A stretch of DNA of 64,000 nucleotides from Kudoa neothunni (taxonomy: Eukaryota > Cnidaria), in NCBI GenBank assembly GCA_964304625.1, contig OZ199839.1:7998001-8062000 (forward strand), written 5' to 3'. Below the pieces are notes generated by a model. It ran no database searches. It worked only from the letters and a program-made list of their open reading frames with translations, and was not told the origin of the DNA. Position numbers and translations under genes: made by a program. Each line of letters starts with the position of its first letter. Position 1 is the first letter of the stretch. Positions 35,697 through 48,503 of the stretch are shown here, piece after piece.

Positions 35697-35903
35697 ATTT
35701 CAGTGACTGCGACACGCTTCGGAGATATTAGTAACTGGCCGTTATATTTGTGGCGCGGCTAATCTTAACAAGAAAATATATACTTTCGTGAACAGTAACG
35801 ATGTCACTAATTTGGATTATGGTTATTTCCGCGATGATTTAGATTATAGAATAAAGACATAACAAAGTCTTGGGTTGATACCAAGTTTTTCTAAATGTTT
35901 GTG

Positions 35904-36613
35904 TGGCGGTCAAAATTTTTTTGCTAAAAGAAAAGATACTGATGATGGATATCAGTATAAATACATTTTATGCAGAAAAAGATAGATTCAAAAGGGAACA
36001 ATTTTTGAAATATCTAGACTTCTGTTGCGGAAGATCTTCATATTTATCGTTTCTATAATTCAGCACTCATCCATGACTTATGAGGAAATTTGAAAAATAT
36101 GTTGGAATATCATCCAATTCCACCATATGTGAATGGGAAAATGTAATATATGATTTTATGACCTTTAAATTGAATGAGGAATCTCCAAAAATTGGCGGAC
36201 GGGGAGTTATCTTTCAAATTGATGAGACTGTCATATCTAAAAGAAAATACAACATGGGAAGGATTCTTCGTAATCAACAATATTGGATGGTTGGTGGTAT
36301 CGACGAGAATGGATATTGTTTTTTACGCTTAACCCAACCAAGAAATAAAGACATTCCTGGAAGAATTATTCTCGACAACGTCGAAGAAAAGTCGATCATT
36401 TGGACGGACAGTTGGAAAGGATATAATAGCTTGGCAGAGTTGAATTTTGTGCAGGGGTTAATTATTCACCGATTGAAGTTTGCTTCCTCCGATGGAATAC
36501 ATTCTAACAAAATTAAAGCTATCTGGGGAGCTTTTAAGCGTAAATATCGGAACGCAACAAATAAACACCCAGAGACTCTTCCTCATTATGTGGCCGATTT
36601 TATGTATCGATGA
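35904..36613 (+). pseudogene. Merlin (ISXO2/IS1595-like) transposase relic 2
   Basis: The N-terminal remnant with CGGQNFFAKRKD and DGYQYKYILC (about 35904-35970) is followed by a stop and frame changes. The core at 36080-36613 is open. It has GGRGVIFQIDETVISKRKY (first Asp), SIIWTDSWKGY (second Asp) and HSNKIKAIWGAFKRKY. In the last motif the family has Glu two residues before the IW-type motif, and here it is Lys. The core also lacks the usual N-terminal DNA-binding part. It is probably inactive. It is related to relic 1 at 16845-17720 but not identical. Confidence 0.8.
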
Positions 36614-37231
36614 AAATATTCCGGCAAAGAATTATCAACATTATTTAAATATATAATGATTGACAATAATATATTTTAATTTTTACGATGTTTCTGAAGT
36701 TTGTCTATTTTACCCGGAGCGAGCCACAGTCATTGTAATTTAGCCAAAATCCGTGACTTAAAAATCTAAAATATCAGTTTATTTATATAAAAATATGGCC
36801 GTTTAAATAATTTTTGATTTTATTTTATCACAATTAAGTATTTCTAGACTGTTTTGAGTCCTAATTCGATGATCTATCCTCAAATCGACTTAACTAAATC
36901 ATATCTAAGTACACAACCTGTATATGCATATATATACATTTTCTTTGTTCATTAAAAGAAATTTAGTATCTAAATTTTTGGATTGCAATATTTACCTGAT
37001 TTTTAGGATACTTTAAATGGATAACTCTGAAAAGGGTATAAGAGTGTTATGAAAATAAACTTACAAAACTTGTAATACTTATAATTATGAATTACGTTTA
37101 TATGTTATATTTAACATTAATGATTATAAATAATAAATAATTTTGCCGAATTTATGTGATTTTTTTAAGATATTTATAATATGCGAGAATAAGAAATAAT
37201 ATAAGGCAGTGCTGAGAATAATTTCTTTTAA
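36614..37231. other. Intergenic A/T-rich DNA
   Basis: I see no gene, repeat termini or recognisable motif before the TTAA at 37228-37231. Confidence 0.5.
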
Positions 37232-40128
37232 CCCCCGGAAGCCGGAACTCAAAAACTTACGCGAGTGCCGGTGGGGGTAGTTCACTTACCCCAGAGATTC
37301 TCAATGTTTCTGCGTTTATTTGATAAGATTTATTATTTCAAATAGTTGACAATCATATAAATTTGAATAAAACGACCTTGGAAGTGAAAATAATTTAATC
37401 ATTTAGAAGAAAAATACAAGTGATCAATAATGGGTATTTCCATAAAAAAGGCACGGCAAAACATTATACTTTCCAGAAATATAGATTATGTGATAAAATG
37501 GACATCTATAAATTTATAGAAAATTTAATGCAAATTTCTAGTGAGTTTCTACCATTTTTACGAAACGGCCGACGGCAGCATCGTGATGAGATTACCCGAC
37601 GATATTCGTTAATCTTACAATTATGCCGAGGATTAAACTAGCCGGGAAGCGATTTGAAGCAATCAATCTTAATAAACTAACTTCAAATTTGTATTATTCC
37701 GATATAAATTAACTTTAATATCAAAAATAAATTTCTTAAAATAAAATAAACCTAAACTGATTATAAATTTGCAGGTTAACAGCCATTATATGTTATTATT
37801 TCTAAGTAAATTTTCAACAAAATTCCTAAAGTAGTGTTTATAGTATAAGCTGCGAGAAACTAATTATTGTTCATAGATACGACCAATTTCTAAATGTAAC
37901 AAAATATGTTGTATTATACGATATAATAATTTATCAATTCGGATTTAAATTGCAATGTGAACATTGCACAACACTTTTTTTAACTCGATGTGACAGACAC
38001 ACAGGTTTTTTGCATACACTGCAAAAAATTCTGGTCAATAGTTCCAGGGGCAGTGGACACATCTTGAATGAGATCCCGTTGAAATTTCGTTGTTCGAGGT
38101 GGATAATTCATTATTTCCTACGTGGTTATTAAATATATCGAATGCAGATTTGAGGTGTACATGATAAGAATTGTTTAACATTTGTCGAAGCAAAACATTG
38201 GGTTTGATGAGTTCCGTCGCTAATTCACGAAGAAAATACTGCCTGCGACTTCGATCAGTTGATCGCCAATCTGGATTGTTTGACACCCAAATTATGTAAG
38301 CATTCAACGCCGACATGTCAATCAGGTCTATAAACATTTTTAAGGGCCATCTTCTTGTTGTTCGCGAACAGGTATAGAGTTGGGTCATCCGGTCACCGTT
38401 ATCAACACCTCCCTTCGTCTTATTGTGATGAACAATAATCTCAGGCCGTCTTCTTTCTGATTGTTCCACCGAGCTATCGTGATATTCCGTGGATAATAGA
38501 AAAACATTACGATTCTTCTTTGGAACACACGACACAATTGTCAAGTCGTCAGAGAAACAAAAAGTTGAGGAGAGTTCATCACGATTAGCGTTGTTTCGGA
38601 GGATTTCAGGAATATATCTGTTATCTTTTCTTAGTGTCCCAGTCAAAGTTATATTTCTCTCCAACAAAAATAACGCCAAACGAACTGAGTTGAAAATGTT
38701 TTCGGTGGTCAATCCTCGTTCACTACCATAAAACGGACTCATGAGATCCTTGACAATCCTTTCACCTTGCTTACTTTCTTTGACGTTTCCGATTTTTCCG
38801 GTGTATGGCTGAACGTTCAGCAAATATGACGTATTAACGTCAGCGGCAACCCACAATTTCATGCCAAACCGGATAGGCTTATTTTTCATATAAACTCGAA
38901 AGGGACATCTGCCATGGAAACCTACCATTCGCTCATCAACCGTTATATGCGTACCAGGCGAATAGTTTTTTTTTGAATGCTTCGTTAATTTGTTCAAAAA
39001 TCTCACGAATTGGTTCAAATTTATCTCGAGAAGTGTAAAACCTTGACGCTCTTGTTAACCTGTCATCGAAACGAATGGTTCGGTAAATAAGACTGAATCT
39101 ATCTCTCGAAATAGCGGCTGAGAAGAATGCTTGCTTAAATAACGGATTCATTCCTCAAATGTTTCTCAATGATACTCTAGATCCATTACCACGTCCAGCT
39201 GCAATCAAAACACCCAGAAAAGCCATCAATTCCTCCATTGTTATTGCATTCATGCTGTTATAGCGATCAATGGATTGCCGAAACTTATTCGCATAGAATA
39301 ATATTTTTTCTAATACAAAATTAGAAAAAAATAGCATGAACAATGACAAAATATCAGAGATATTGCTTGCGTCACCGATAGGGCCAGAATTAACATTAAC
39401 AAAATTGTGGAAATTGGTGCGTGTTTTGGATTTTAGATTACACCCCCACTGAAATCCCGATTTAGACGTCGATATTTCAATTGGGTTCCCATCATTGTCG
39501 TTATCGTTCATTTTTTGATTCTCCCAGTCCTCAGGATATTCCACACAATCCTCATAAAATGATTCATCTGATAAATGTCCTTCAAAATCTACGTCACTAT
39601 CAACATATGCTTCTTCACCGACAAAATCGCTGATGGGATCATCTGAATTATCTTCGTATGACATTTTTTTCTATAAAAATATTAATTTTTTGCAATATTT
39701 TCCAGAAATCGGCGTATACTTACAAGCCTGAATGATTAAAACGTGATTCGCGCGACTTTCTGGATAATCTCATATTAATACAATAATCCATCGGGCTCCG
39801 TCGGTGACAATTAAGAACTGACTGTTATTGGGCTCATTCGCCTTTTATTTATATTCTAAAATCTTTTTGGATATTTGTTATTATTTTTTTTATAATAACA
39901 ATATTATTTAAAAGAATTAGCACACGAAAATAAATAACTTCAAATTTAAAGATGCCTTATCTACGCTGAATTTAAAGGATATAAAAAACGTTTTCTAATA
40001 TATACAAAGCATTAATTGTGTTGGAAGATTACCCGAAGCCAAATATGGTTCTTTAAAATTTTAAGAGGAAAATTTCAACAAATACATTCATTGGGGTGCA
40101 CGAACTACCCCGCTTCGTCCCGGAAGGG
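37232..40128 (-). mobile_element. piggyBac element, 2897 bp, TTAA-flanked
   Basis: TTAA lies at 37228-37231 and 40129-40132. The left end is CCCCCGGAAGCCGG and the right end, inverted, is CCCTTCCGGGACGAAG. Both have GGGGTAGTTC a few bases inside and a following ACCCC, forming a loose palindrome. It encodes the broken transposase at 37950-39664. The 37420-37641 open frame is not similar to anything I recognise. Confidence 0.75.
37950..39664 (-). pseudogene. piggyBac transposase with stop, frameshifts and an altered second catalytic site
   Basis: It starts at 39664 (MSYEDNSDDPISDF, very acidic). An in-frame TGA follows RVSLRNI at about 39155. The frame resumes (MNPLFKQAFFSAAIS), shifts in an A8 run near 38970, and continues to 38035. 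Motifs are THITVDERMVGFHGRC (first Asp), GLTTENIFNS where the family has D-N-F-F (Asp to Glu), and GGVDNGDRM (third Asp). The zinc-binding Cys-rich end begins in frame (SRCVHCPWNY) and continues in another frame (FCSVCKKPVCLSHRVKK, then CSHC). Three disruptions plus the Glu substitution make it inactive. It is distinct from the 22994-25233 family. Confidence 0.85.
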
Positions 40129-40132
40129 TTAA

Positions 40133-42296
40133 GTAGAGAGATTTATTTCGTTTTATCAACTAGAAGATTCTTTAAAGTCATACGAAAAAAAATCATTATG
40201 TAACTTAATAGATAGAGATTAAAAAATTATTTATGTCAAACTTGTTCTTTTCCAAAAAATTTAATGGAGAATTAAAATAATGTTACAATTAATACATTTG
40301 TTATTTTGGCAACCATTATTTTAATAGAGCAAAAGTTGTAAGAGAGGCTAAAACTTTGTGAGGCACCTGCCAGACTCATTAAGGTAGGAGTCAGCTCCGC
40401 TGGAAAAAAACTTGAAGTAAAATTTTTACGCCTTGCAAATAACCACAGAAGAAGTCGTGTTTTCTTCAAATCTGTCGCCACAACGTAAATTAGACAGCAA
40501 TAATAAATTAATATCAGAATTAATTTCTATGTTTGCCAATGAAAAAATGCTGCTATCTAAAATGCAAAAAGCAACGGGTGTAATAATTACTCTCAAGTCC
40601 ATACATTACACGGAAAATATATTTTCATAACGTAATGGAATAAACTTTTTCTATAAGATTTTAACCCTCTAAGTCATGAAAATTTATACCTTCCAAGTAT
40701 AATTGGGGTCCAAAAGACCTCACGTTTTTATTTTATAAAATATTTGAAAAAATAATAATATGTATTTTAGAAGTTTTTAAAATATTTGATCGATTATATC
40801 TTCAGTAATTTCATAAATGACATCATGTAAATTACATGATGTAATATTGTGTACGCATGTGCAAATGATAAAGAAATATTTTAGCCACGGCGTATGTATT
40901 ACTTTCGAGATCGCATATTTTCTATAAACATAACTCAAAATTCAGCTCATGTAGTAAAATTAATTCTTTATTTAATTTTTGCTTAAAGTAATCAAGAATA
41001 TCGTAATCCCGGCATAGACTATTGCATAAAACAGGTAACGTAGATGCACTGGAAATTTTCATTAGGGCAGAAACGACGCTTAAAAAATCCACCTAAATAT
41101 GCCATAGTTCATCAACATGAAAACAATTTCCAGATTATTTTGTTATCTCAATATTTTCCATACCAGGGATCGGCAACCGATATGGCTGAAAGAGCCAATT
41201 ATTGATGGCGCGAAAAATTTTTTTACTTCCGGAATCACACATTCAATTTAGGATCGGAAATAAAAGTATTTAACTTTGAAACCAGGAATACATACATTTC
41301 AGAAAAATATGGAGCAAATATCCAATTAGTCAATTTACGCGTGTTTCGATAACTAATTAACCTGTTATTTTTATTATTAGTATTTAAATGCATGGAGAAA
41401 TAATAAAAATAAAAAAAATATACACTTGAATTTGTCTGATTATTTAAAATAATATTGTATTACGTTTTTGGAAATTTCTATTATGAAGAAATAGATATTT
41501 AACCATTGTCGCCTATACAACAAATATACCATATAAAATTCACTTTCATGAATGTTATTGTCAAAAAAAGAAAATTTCAACCATATAATTTAATCTTTTA
41601 AACTTGAAAGAGTTACTTACTTTCTAATGTATTTTCATGAATTTAATTACTTTTACGACATGTTATATGGGGGTTTCTTCGCATTAAAACTAAAGAACGT
41701 TCAATACTAAAAGAAAATTCTTTCTAATGGATAAAATTTAATGAAAACGTACGTATAACTACATTTTTATGTAAAACGTTGATTAAACAAAATTTTTAAA
41801 TTGGAAAAACTATCCACACTTTTATGAGTCTAATTTAAAGATTTAAAGAAGTTGTGCATATAAACAAATAGGATTTATTTTGTATAATATTCGAAAAATT
41901 TATTATTAAGTAGTTTCAGTTTAATAATAACCTTTTTATTAGGGAAAAATTTTTATTAACGACAAAATAATTTTTTGATTTCAAATCAGATAAAATTAGG
42001 AACATTTCGAGTTATTTTGCCTCGTTAATTATTGCATAAGCATAGGACGATGTTCTATGAGGAATTTAATGTTTATATGTTATTTATTTTTGCTGAATCT
42101 TTCCTTTCTATCTTTAACTTTTTAGTTGAAAATTAAGAGAATTAGTTCAAGTTGGTGAAACTGGAGTACCATACAATCATTTCACTACTCATATATTTTC
42201 ATTAAAAAGGATTTATGTCTGATGAAAATTTAGAATTTGAACGTAATAATGAGTTCAACGACTAGGAATTACATAATACCTTCGCGCTTTAACATT
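40133..42296. other. Intergenic DNA with two transposon ends
   Basis: At 40661-40664 TTAA is followed by CCCTCTAAGTCATGA and an inner CCTTCCAAGTATAATTGGGG, matching the ends of the 22994-25233 piggyBac. At 41164 CAGGGATCGGCAACC is a typical hAT terminus, without a partner before the gap. The open frame at 40433-40630 has no recognisable similarity. Confidence 0.5.
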
Positions 42297-42496
42297 NNNN
42301 NNNNNNNNNNNNNNNNNNNNNNNNNNNNNNNNNNNNNNNNNNNNNNNNNNNNNNNNNNNNNNNNNNNNNNNNNNNNNNNNNNNNNNNNNNNNNNNNNNNN
42401 NNNNNNNNNNNNNNNNNNNNNNNNNNNNNNNNNNNNNNNNNNNNNNNNNNNNNNNNNNNNNNNNNNNNNNNNNNNNNNNNNNNNNNNNNNNNNNNN
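42297..42496. other. Assembly gap of 200 N
   Basis: Exactly 200 undetermined bases. The true length and content are unknown, and order and orientation across it depend on scaffolding. Open frames that cross it have no meaning. Confidence 0.99.
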
Positions 42497-43389
42497 CACC
42501 AAAAATTTTTCCACCCATGTACTGGTATATTTTAAAATAATGGCGTACATAACAGATCTAAATATTATTCGGAAAGTATAAATTGTATTTTGTAGTAAAA
42601 ACGGAAAGACACTAGGACAACTATTCATAATATTTGTAACACATGTTCTGGATGCCAACGACGGGTTCATCGACCATAACATTCAGTTCTTGTGTATTAA
42701 TGAGTTAAGTTGTATATCTGTATCAATATCAAATTTTTCTAACGATAAATAATCATGAAACGAAGAAAATAAATTTTACTCTAAATACTCATTCTTGTTT
42801 CGATGAAACACGTTATGGATGAAAAAAATTTGCCGAAAAACCAACTATAAAGATTTACTTCAATAAGGTAGTTAGTTTATTTTTAATTATAATGAAGGAC
42901 TAAAATTAAAAATCCACATTAAAATTGATTTTTTTTAAATTTGCAACCCCATGATCCTTTGAAATCTTGGATCAATTTTAGTAAATGAAAAATTTGAAAT
43001 TTTGTAACCGAATATTTTCAACGAATCTAAATAATTCCATTTCATTAAAAATTTCGGAAACTAATGAATATTTTGTTTACCTACAAAACAATGAATGTGT
43101 ATCTTCAATGGAAGTTCTCTTTATATAAAATTTAAAATAGTTATAATTAAATAAGAATACAAATGTTCCCTATTTTCCATAGAAAATGTAGAAAACTTTG
43201 AGCTAAATTTTTTCATTGCCAACTTATTTTCGAGAAACATAGAATTAGGTGAGAAAAGCGTATTTTCTTATTAAACTTTTCTGATATTAAAATAGGAAAT
43301 ATTTTATAAGATATTTTATCAGTTAAAACCATATTGCGGAGAAAATCACTGAAATTTAATTTCTCAGATTTCGTTTTTGTGCAAACTAA
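42497..43389. other. Intergenic A/T-rich DNA after the gap
   Basis: No gene or repeat terminus recognised before the inverted-repeat arm that begins near 43390. Confidence 0.5.
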
Positions 43390-44139
43390 GAGATTAATTT
43401 TGAAGAGAAAAATAAGTTAATAATGTATATTGATAATGTGTTGAATGATTTATGCATGTTGTGTAAAATACGCGATATAATTATTTAGCTTCATTTTGAA
43501 TGAATAAAATAATTATTAATCAGGTTTTAGAGTTTTGTCCAAATATAAAAATGCTTGGAACTAGAGAAGTTATCCAAAAACTTAAAAATCAATTGAGAGT
43601 GCTTATATTGATAAATTTATCTATTTACTCATTTTAAGACACACGTGTACTACATGAAAATAATATTCGATACAACACTTGAATTTTAAATGACAATAAA
43701 AAGATTTAATGTTAGCCCATAAATTGTTGGTTTTCATAACATCAATTATTACGGCTTTGTAAACTTATCGCCTAGTTTAAAAACGATAAATATTTTAACG
43801 TATCTAAAAATTACTTTGAATATTAAATATGTGTAGTTTTAACTGATAAAATGATTTTCAACCTATAATCAGATAAAACAACCTAAACAAATAAGATTTA
43901 TTATTACATTTAAATATAATTAATCGAATATTGAAAAAATTGGATTTTAGTTTTCCCATAATAAATGATATAGAATAAAGACAGAAACAATTTTCGAAAT
44001 AATAAATATGCATGAAAATACATATTCAAGTTTTTTAAGTTATAGCTGAAGAAATACAATAGATAATTAATATCTATGATATTAATACTGTCACTAAATC
44101 GAACGTCAATTTGTGAAAGTATTCTTCATAAATAAAAAT
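43390..44139. repeat. 3' flank of C3, inverted copy of 33600-34345
   Basis: Read on the minus strand this follows the C2 3' flank closely for about 750 bp and ends near the same point, around AATTAATTTTGAAGAG. Confidence 0.75.
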
Positions 44140-47007
44140 CTAGTTTTTATTTTTCCAGTATCCGAAATAGAATCCCACACCAACAACAACGATGAGCGCT
44201 GGAACTACAACAGCAATAATTCTAAAATAATTGATTAACAAAATATCTCCATCAATAATTACATAGTATTTTTCGACCTAAAATAAATAAATTATAATTC
44301 AAAAATTTTATTTTACATGGATTTGTTTGATTCGTCATCTAATCAAAATATCAGAACTAATGAACACTAATATTTAATCAATTACCTTTCTGGATCTCGA
44401 CAAAACCAGTGATATTGTTATCCGTGCCATGATACAACATTAAACGGTAATTGTTGGTGTTATCCACATTTGAAATTGTAAATTCCTTGCATGATGGAAA
44501 AACAGAACAACCTTGTTCACCAGTTGTCATGCATTTTTGGACGATTGGTTTGGATGGATCATCCCAATTTTTCAATTCCCATTTGCATAACGACTGTTCA
44601 TCAACGCCTGTAGGAAGAGAAGTTTTAACTTTTATGTTTTCGCCTTCTCTTGTAAACACCACAGTTAATTTGATCGGATTATTGGTGGGGGTAGGCTGTG
44701 GGTCTAAATTAAAATTTAATTAAAATATGAACGATATGAATTTAGAATTAGATGTTTTATTACTTATGGGTACTTGGATGGTAGTTTCTGCAGATCTGCC
44801 AACAGCCGTAACTAAAACTTCATATTCCTTGTCTGCTTCGTATCCTTCCTTGAATATAATTTCAATGCATAATGGCGGTTGTGCACATGGAGTGATTTCT
44901 TTTTTTTTATTTGAAGATGGCACATTCTGTGGTTGCTGTCCATTAGTCGCCCTAGATATCGCTATTTTAGAAGGGTTTAGATACTGCAGAGGGTGTCCCA
45001 ATCTTTGTTGTTGATGACGGTGGTGGGCATTGGTAGATCAACTCGGATTCTTGCCCTTTTTTTACGTTTACTTTATAGTGACAAACAGCCGTAGGATATG
45101 GTGTTGACAGTACACCTGTCACTTTGAAGCCTTTTTCTATAAATTCTGATTGTAATGTGAGCGTTGAAAAAGCTTGAAACATAATTAGTTATATAATTCG
45201 AGGTCAATTATTTATATACTCGTTGTAATTTTATATTCTTTTTCTCCATAATCCTTATGTGCAACAACCTTTAGGTCATATTCAGTTCCAGGCATTAATC
45301 CTATAATTTTTTGAGACTCCTTACAAAAACCCCTGCAAGGATAGCTATCTTCGCACATGGCACACACATATACATCCTTTCGATGAGGGCTTATATAATA
45401 AGCACAAGTCTTGTCAGTAGATGCAATTTGTTCATTCCCATTTATTGCTTTAACAGACGCGGTTGTATCCGTTACTGTTGGAGTTGTTTCAGAAAAGGTT
45501 GGACCAGATTTCTTTGCTATATATTTATTTTAAACAATATTTTTTTCGATTATATTACCTGTTCGAAAGAATATATGTTCTTTAAAATCATTAGACATAC
45601 CATTCGAATTCGGGGCTGCAATTTTAAGAATATATGGTTTTCCACTATCCAATCCTGTAATCGTAAATGCAACATCACAGTTCGTGCCACAATCTTCTTG
45701 GTCAGTTCCACACTTTGCCGTTACAACAACTGCAGGTTTGGGTTTGTCTGCTTCATAAAAAGTTACAGTACAAGTATCAAATCTAGGTTCATTTTCTGGT
45801 TTAAACAAGGGAACATTTAGCGTAACACCAGTAAGTGAGTGTGTTGACAATAAGGTAGGATCGGCAGATTCTGTGATAACTATAAGAAGAATATAAATAA
45901 ATAAAGCTTCATGAAATACCAAATTTTTTCTGAACATATCCGTCAAACGTGACGTCATTGATGGTCAATGGTAGATGTCTAGTTTGAATCAATATTTCAA
46001 CAATAGATTTGGAGTCTTCAAATACGAGCTCAACATTATTACAAGGTGCATAACATTTATTCGTCGATCCACACACTGATTTGTATTCATTGTTACTTGC
46101 GGATGCTAACACTTCTCTTACACTGAAAAGACATATTTCAAACGGAAATTTGTTTGTAAACTTTAGCATATACTTTGTCTTCACATTCGAACTATAGGTC
46201 ACGTAATATTGTGGCTTATAAACATCAAAATTGAATAGGGTGTATTTATTTTGCAGGTTGTAAAAGAAACTGGGATAATTATCGCATTTCATTTCATAAT
46301 ATGGAATCATCAAATTAAACTCCATTTCGCTTTCATTATTATCAATGCAACTTTCCTTAACTGTTCCGTCTTGGTATTTTACATCCTTGTAAAATATCGG
46401 ACATTTCACCGGTGTACAAGTTTTTGTACTCAGTTTCAGCTTTTGGTTGTTTGTTGTTATTGTTACTTGGGGATTGACCAATAATGCTAATAAAAATTTA
46501 TGAACAATCTTAGGTGCTTTAATTACTCAATTCCAATCCAAATACAACCCCACGATTATTTTTTGCTGCAGCGGTTGCTGCTGTATTATCCGTAAAAACG
46601 GCAATATACTTTGTTTTCGGAGAAAACTTGTCAAAACCAAGCTTATTTCCACTACTTGAACATGCCCAAACACATTGGTCATTATTTGTTCCTTCAACAC
46701 GACCAGGGCATTCGTTAATTTCAACAAGATCAGTGTTTTCAGTATTAGATTTTTTGATATGGCAATTTTTCCCCGAAACATAATTATTTCCACCTAATAT
46801 CAAATTAACCTCTAATTGATTATTCTGTTTCAAAAGTTTGTATTTTAAAGTATTTTCAGTATCAGCTGAATTTGGAGCATCTCGTTGGGCCACTTCTGTA
46901 CTCATGAGCGGAGTGGAGGCTATATATAATTAGTTATATTTTTTGTGATTTTTATATATACATGAGAGGAAAGTGAAAATTCCTAAAAGGTAGACAAAGT
47001 CTTTCAT
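44140..47007 (-). pseudogene. C3: modular Cys-rich membrane protein, one +1 frameshift in exon 6
   Basis: Exons in coding order: 47007-46962, 46919-46527, 46486-45920, 45879-45559, 45516-45220, 45172-44764, 44703-44386, 44338-44317, 44277-44263, 44221-44140. The signal peptide is MKDFVYLLGIFTFLS. Modules carry CVWAC, CYAPC, CGTNC, CRGFC and, after the break, CAQPPLC and CSVFPSC. Exon 6 is 409 nt instead of 408. A third C in CCCTTC brings TAA into frame at 44969-44967 after about 609 residues. All other exons and the TM exon are open. Intron 6 is only 60 bp, against about 100 in the other copies. It is the only copy on the minus strand. An assembly error at the C run is possible. Confidence 0.8.
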
Positions 47008-47340
47008 TATATTTTGCAAAAGATAAAAACGATAGCTGTCGTTCAATATGAAACTCAAAAAGTTGATCGGATTATAATTCATATATTATATGTATACCCA
47101 GAATTAATGTTCGTCTTTAAACCAATGAAGCATCAATGCAAATATTCCGGAAATACTAATTCATCTTAACAATTATTTTGACGGACAGTAATTTATTATC
47201 TTGAATATTAATTTAAAGTAATATTACGAAAATGAGAAACATTCATAATATCAGAAGGAAATCCAACCTCAACTTTATCCCACACCATATATATCCATTC
47301 ACACATTTCCAATAAAAAAGAAGAGAGGATATAATGTTTC
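47008..47340 (-). promoter_or_regulatory. Conserved upstream region of C3
   Basis: The minus strand carries GGTGTGGGATAAAGTT, GGATTTCCTTCTG and the following A/T-rich blocks in the same order as the other copies, ending in a TA-rich stretch before the start at 47007. Confidence 0.55.
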
Positions 47341-48029
47341 CATGAAATTGATAATTTTATTAAGTTTCGTAATCTTGGGAAATATTTTAAACAAAGTTCG
47401 ATTGTTTTTTGTGTACGTAAAAAATGTCTTGTCAATTCCAACGTATAGGCTCCATTAGATTATAAAGTAACTCAAACGTTAAATTCTACAAAATTTATTT
47501 TCTTAAAAAGGGTAAAATTAATCTTCCTTTTATGTATAACCGGTAAGACAATTTTATATAAATCTATTAGAATATTCATAAAAAGCGTACTAAAAATTTG
47601 AACAAATATCTGTCCCCGAGCTTTTTTGAATATCTTATGAAATATTTTGTAGCATAATAATTTTTTACTTGTTGATGATTATTAATTACTAGCGCAAAAG
47701 TCCCGCTTCTCTCGGGCTTCTTTGCCCAACCCAGTTAGGCTATGGTCTTTTAGAGTTCAAATTTAATGAAGTGTGCTTAGATAAATGGCACAAATATTAC
47801 ACCAAAAAATTAAATCTAATAGATTAACAAATGAACATAATCTTATTTTGTAGCGTTATAATAAACTTTTAGGAATTTTACATATGGTATACCATAAAAT
47901 AATCCCTGTTTAAATAGCACAAAAGCTAATCCAGAGTTTATATAATATTAGTTTGATTCTATCAATATGATGCAGTCTTATTGATATAAGTATTAAATGT
48001 ACATACACCTAAGGACACAAAAACTTTAT
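47341..48029. other. Intergenic DNA between divergent C3 and the duplicated block
   Basis: A short G/C-richer patch at 47690-47760 stands out. No gene or terminus is recognised. Confidence 0.45.
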
Positions 48030-48503
48030 ATATATAGTCGATAGTAGATAGATTAATGTTTTTTAATATAACAACAAGTATTTAAACGTATAATATGTTT
48101 ATTTATTTGTAACAAATTTAATACAAAAATTATACTTTTTAAAATATTCAACCTAAATATAAGATAATCAATCGTTTAATTCAGGGATAAAATAAAATAT
48201 TACATCCACACCAGGATAATATATAGCACCAGTTAGAAAATTTATGTTTTTATTAAAATTTTTAAATGAGGCAAACATTATTACTTCGTTAAATTATTTT
48301 TGCTTATAATTGTTTCATTAATTTTGGAGGTTCTGACAATATATAAATTCATTATTTTCCATCGGTTGTCATGAAGATCTAATTTTCTTAATTAAATACG
48401 TTACGCAAAGTCAAAAATATGCTCAAAACATGCAGATACAAATTTATGTGCAATTCTATGTTATTTAAAATTATTCATTGACAACTTTTTTTTAAATTAC
48501 CCC

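Noticed and set aside
40272-40630. Possible gene at 40272-40630
   Set aside because: Overlapping open frames on both strands with no recognisable motif, no splice partners and no repeat elsewhere in the window.
42237-42682. Open frames crossing the N gap
   Set aside because: They consist mostly of undetermined residues.
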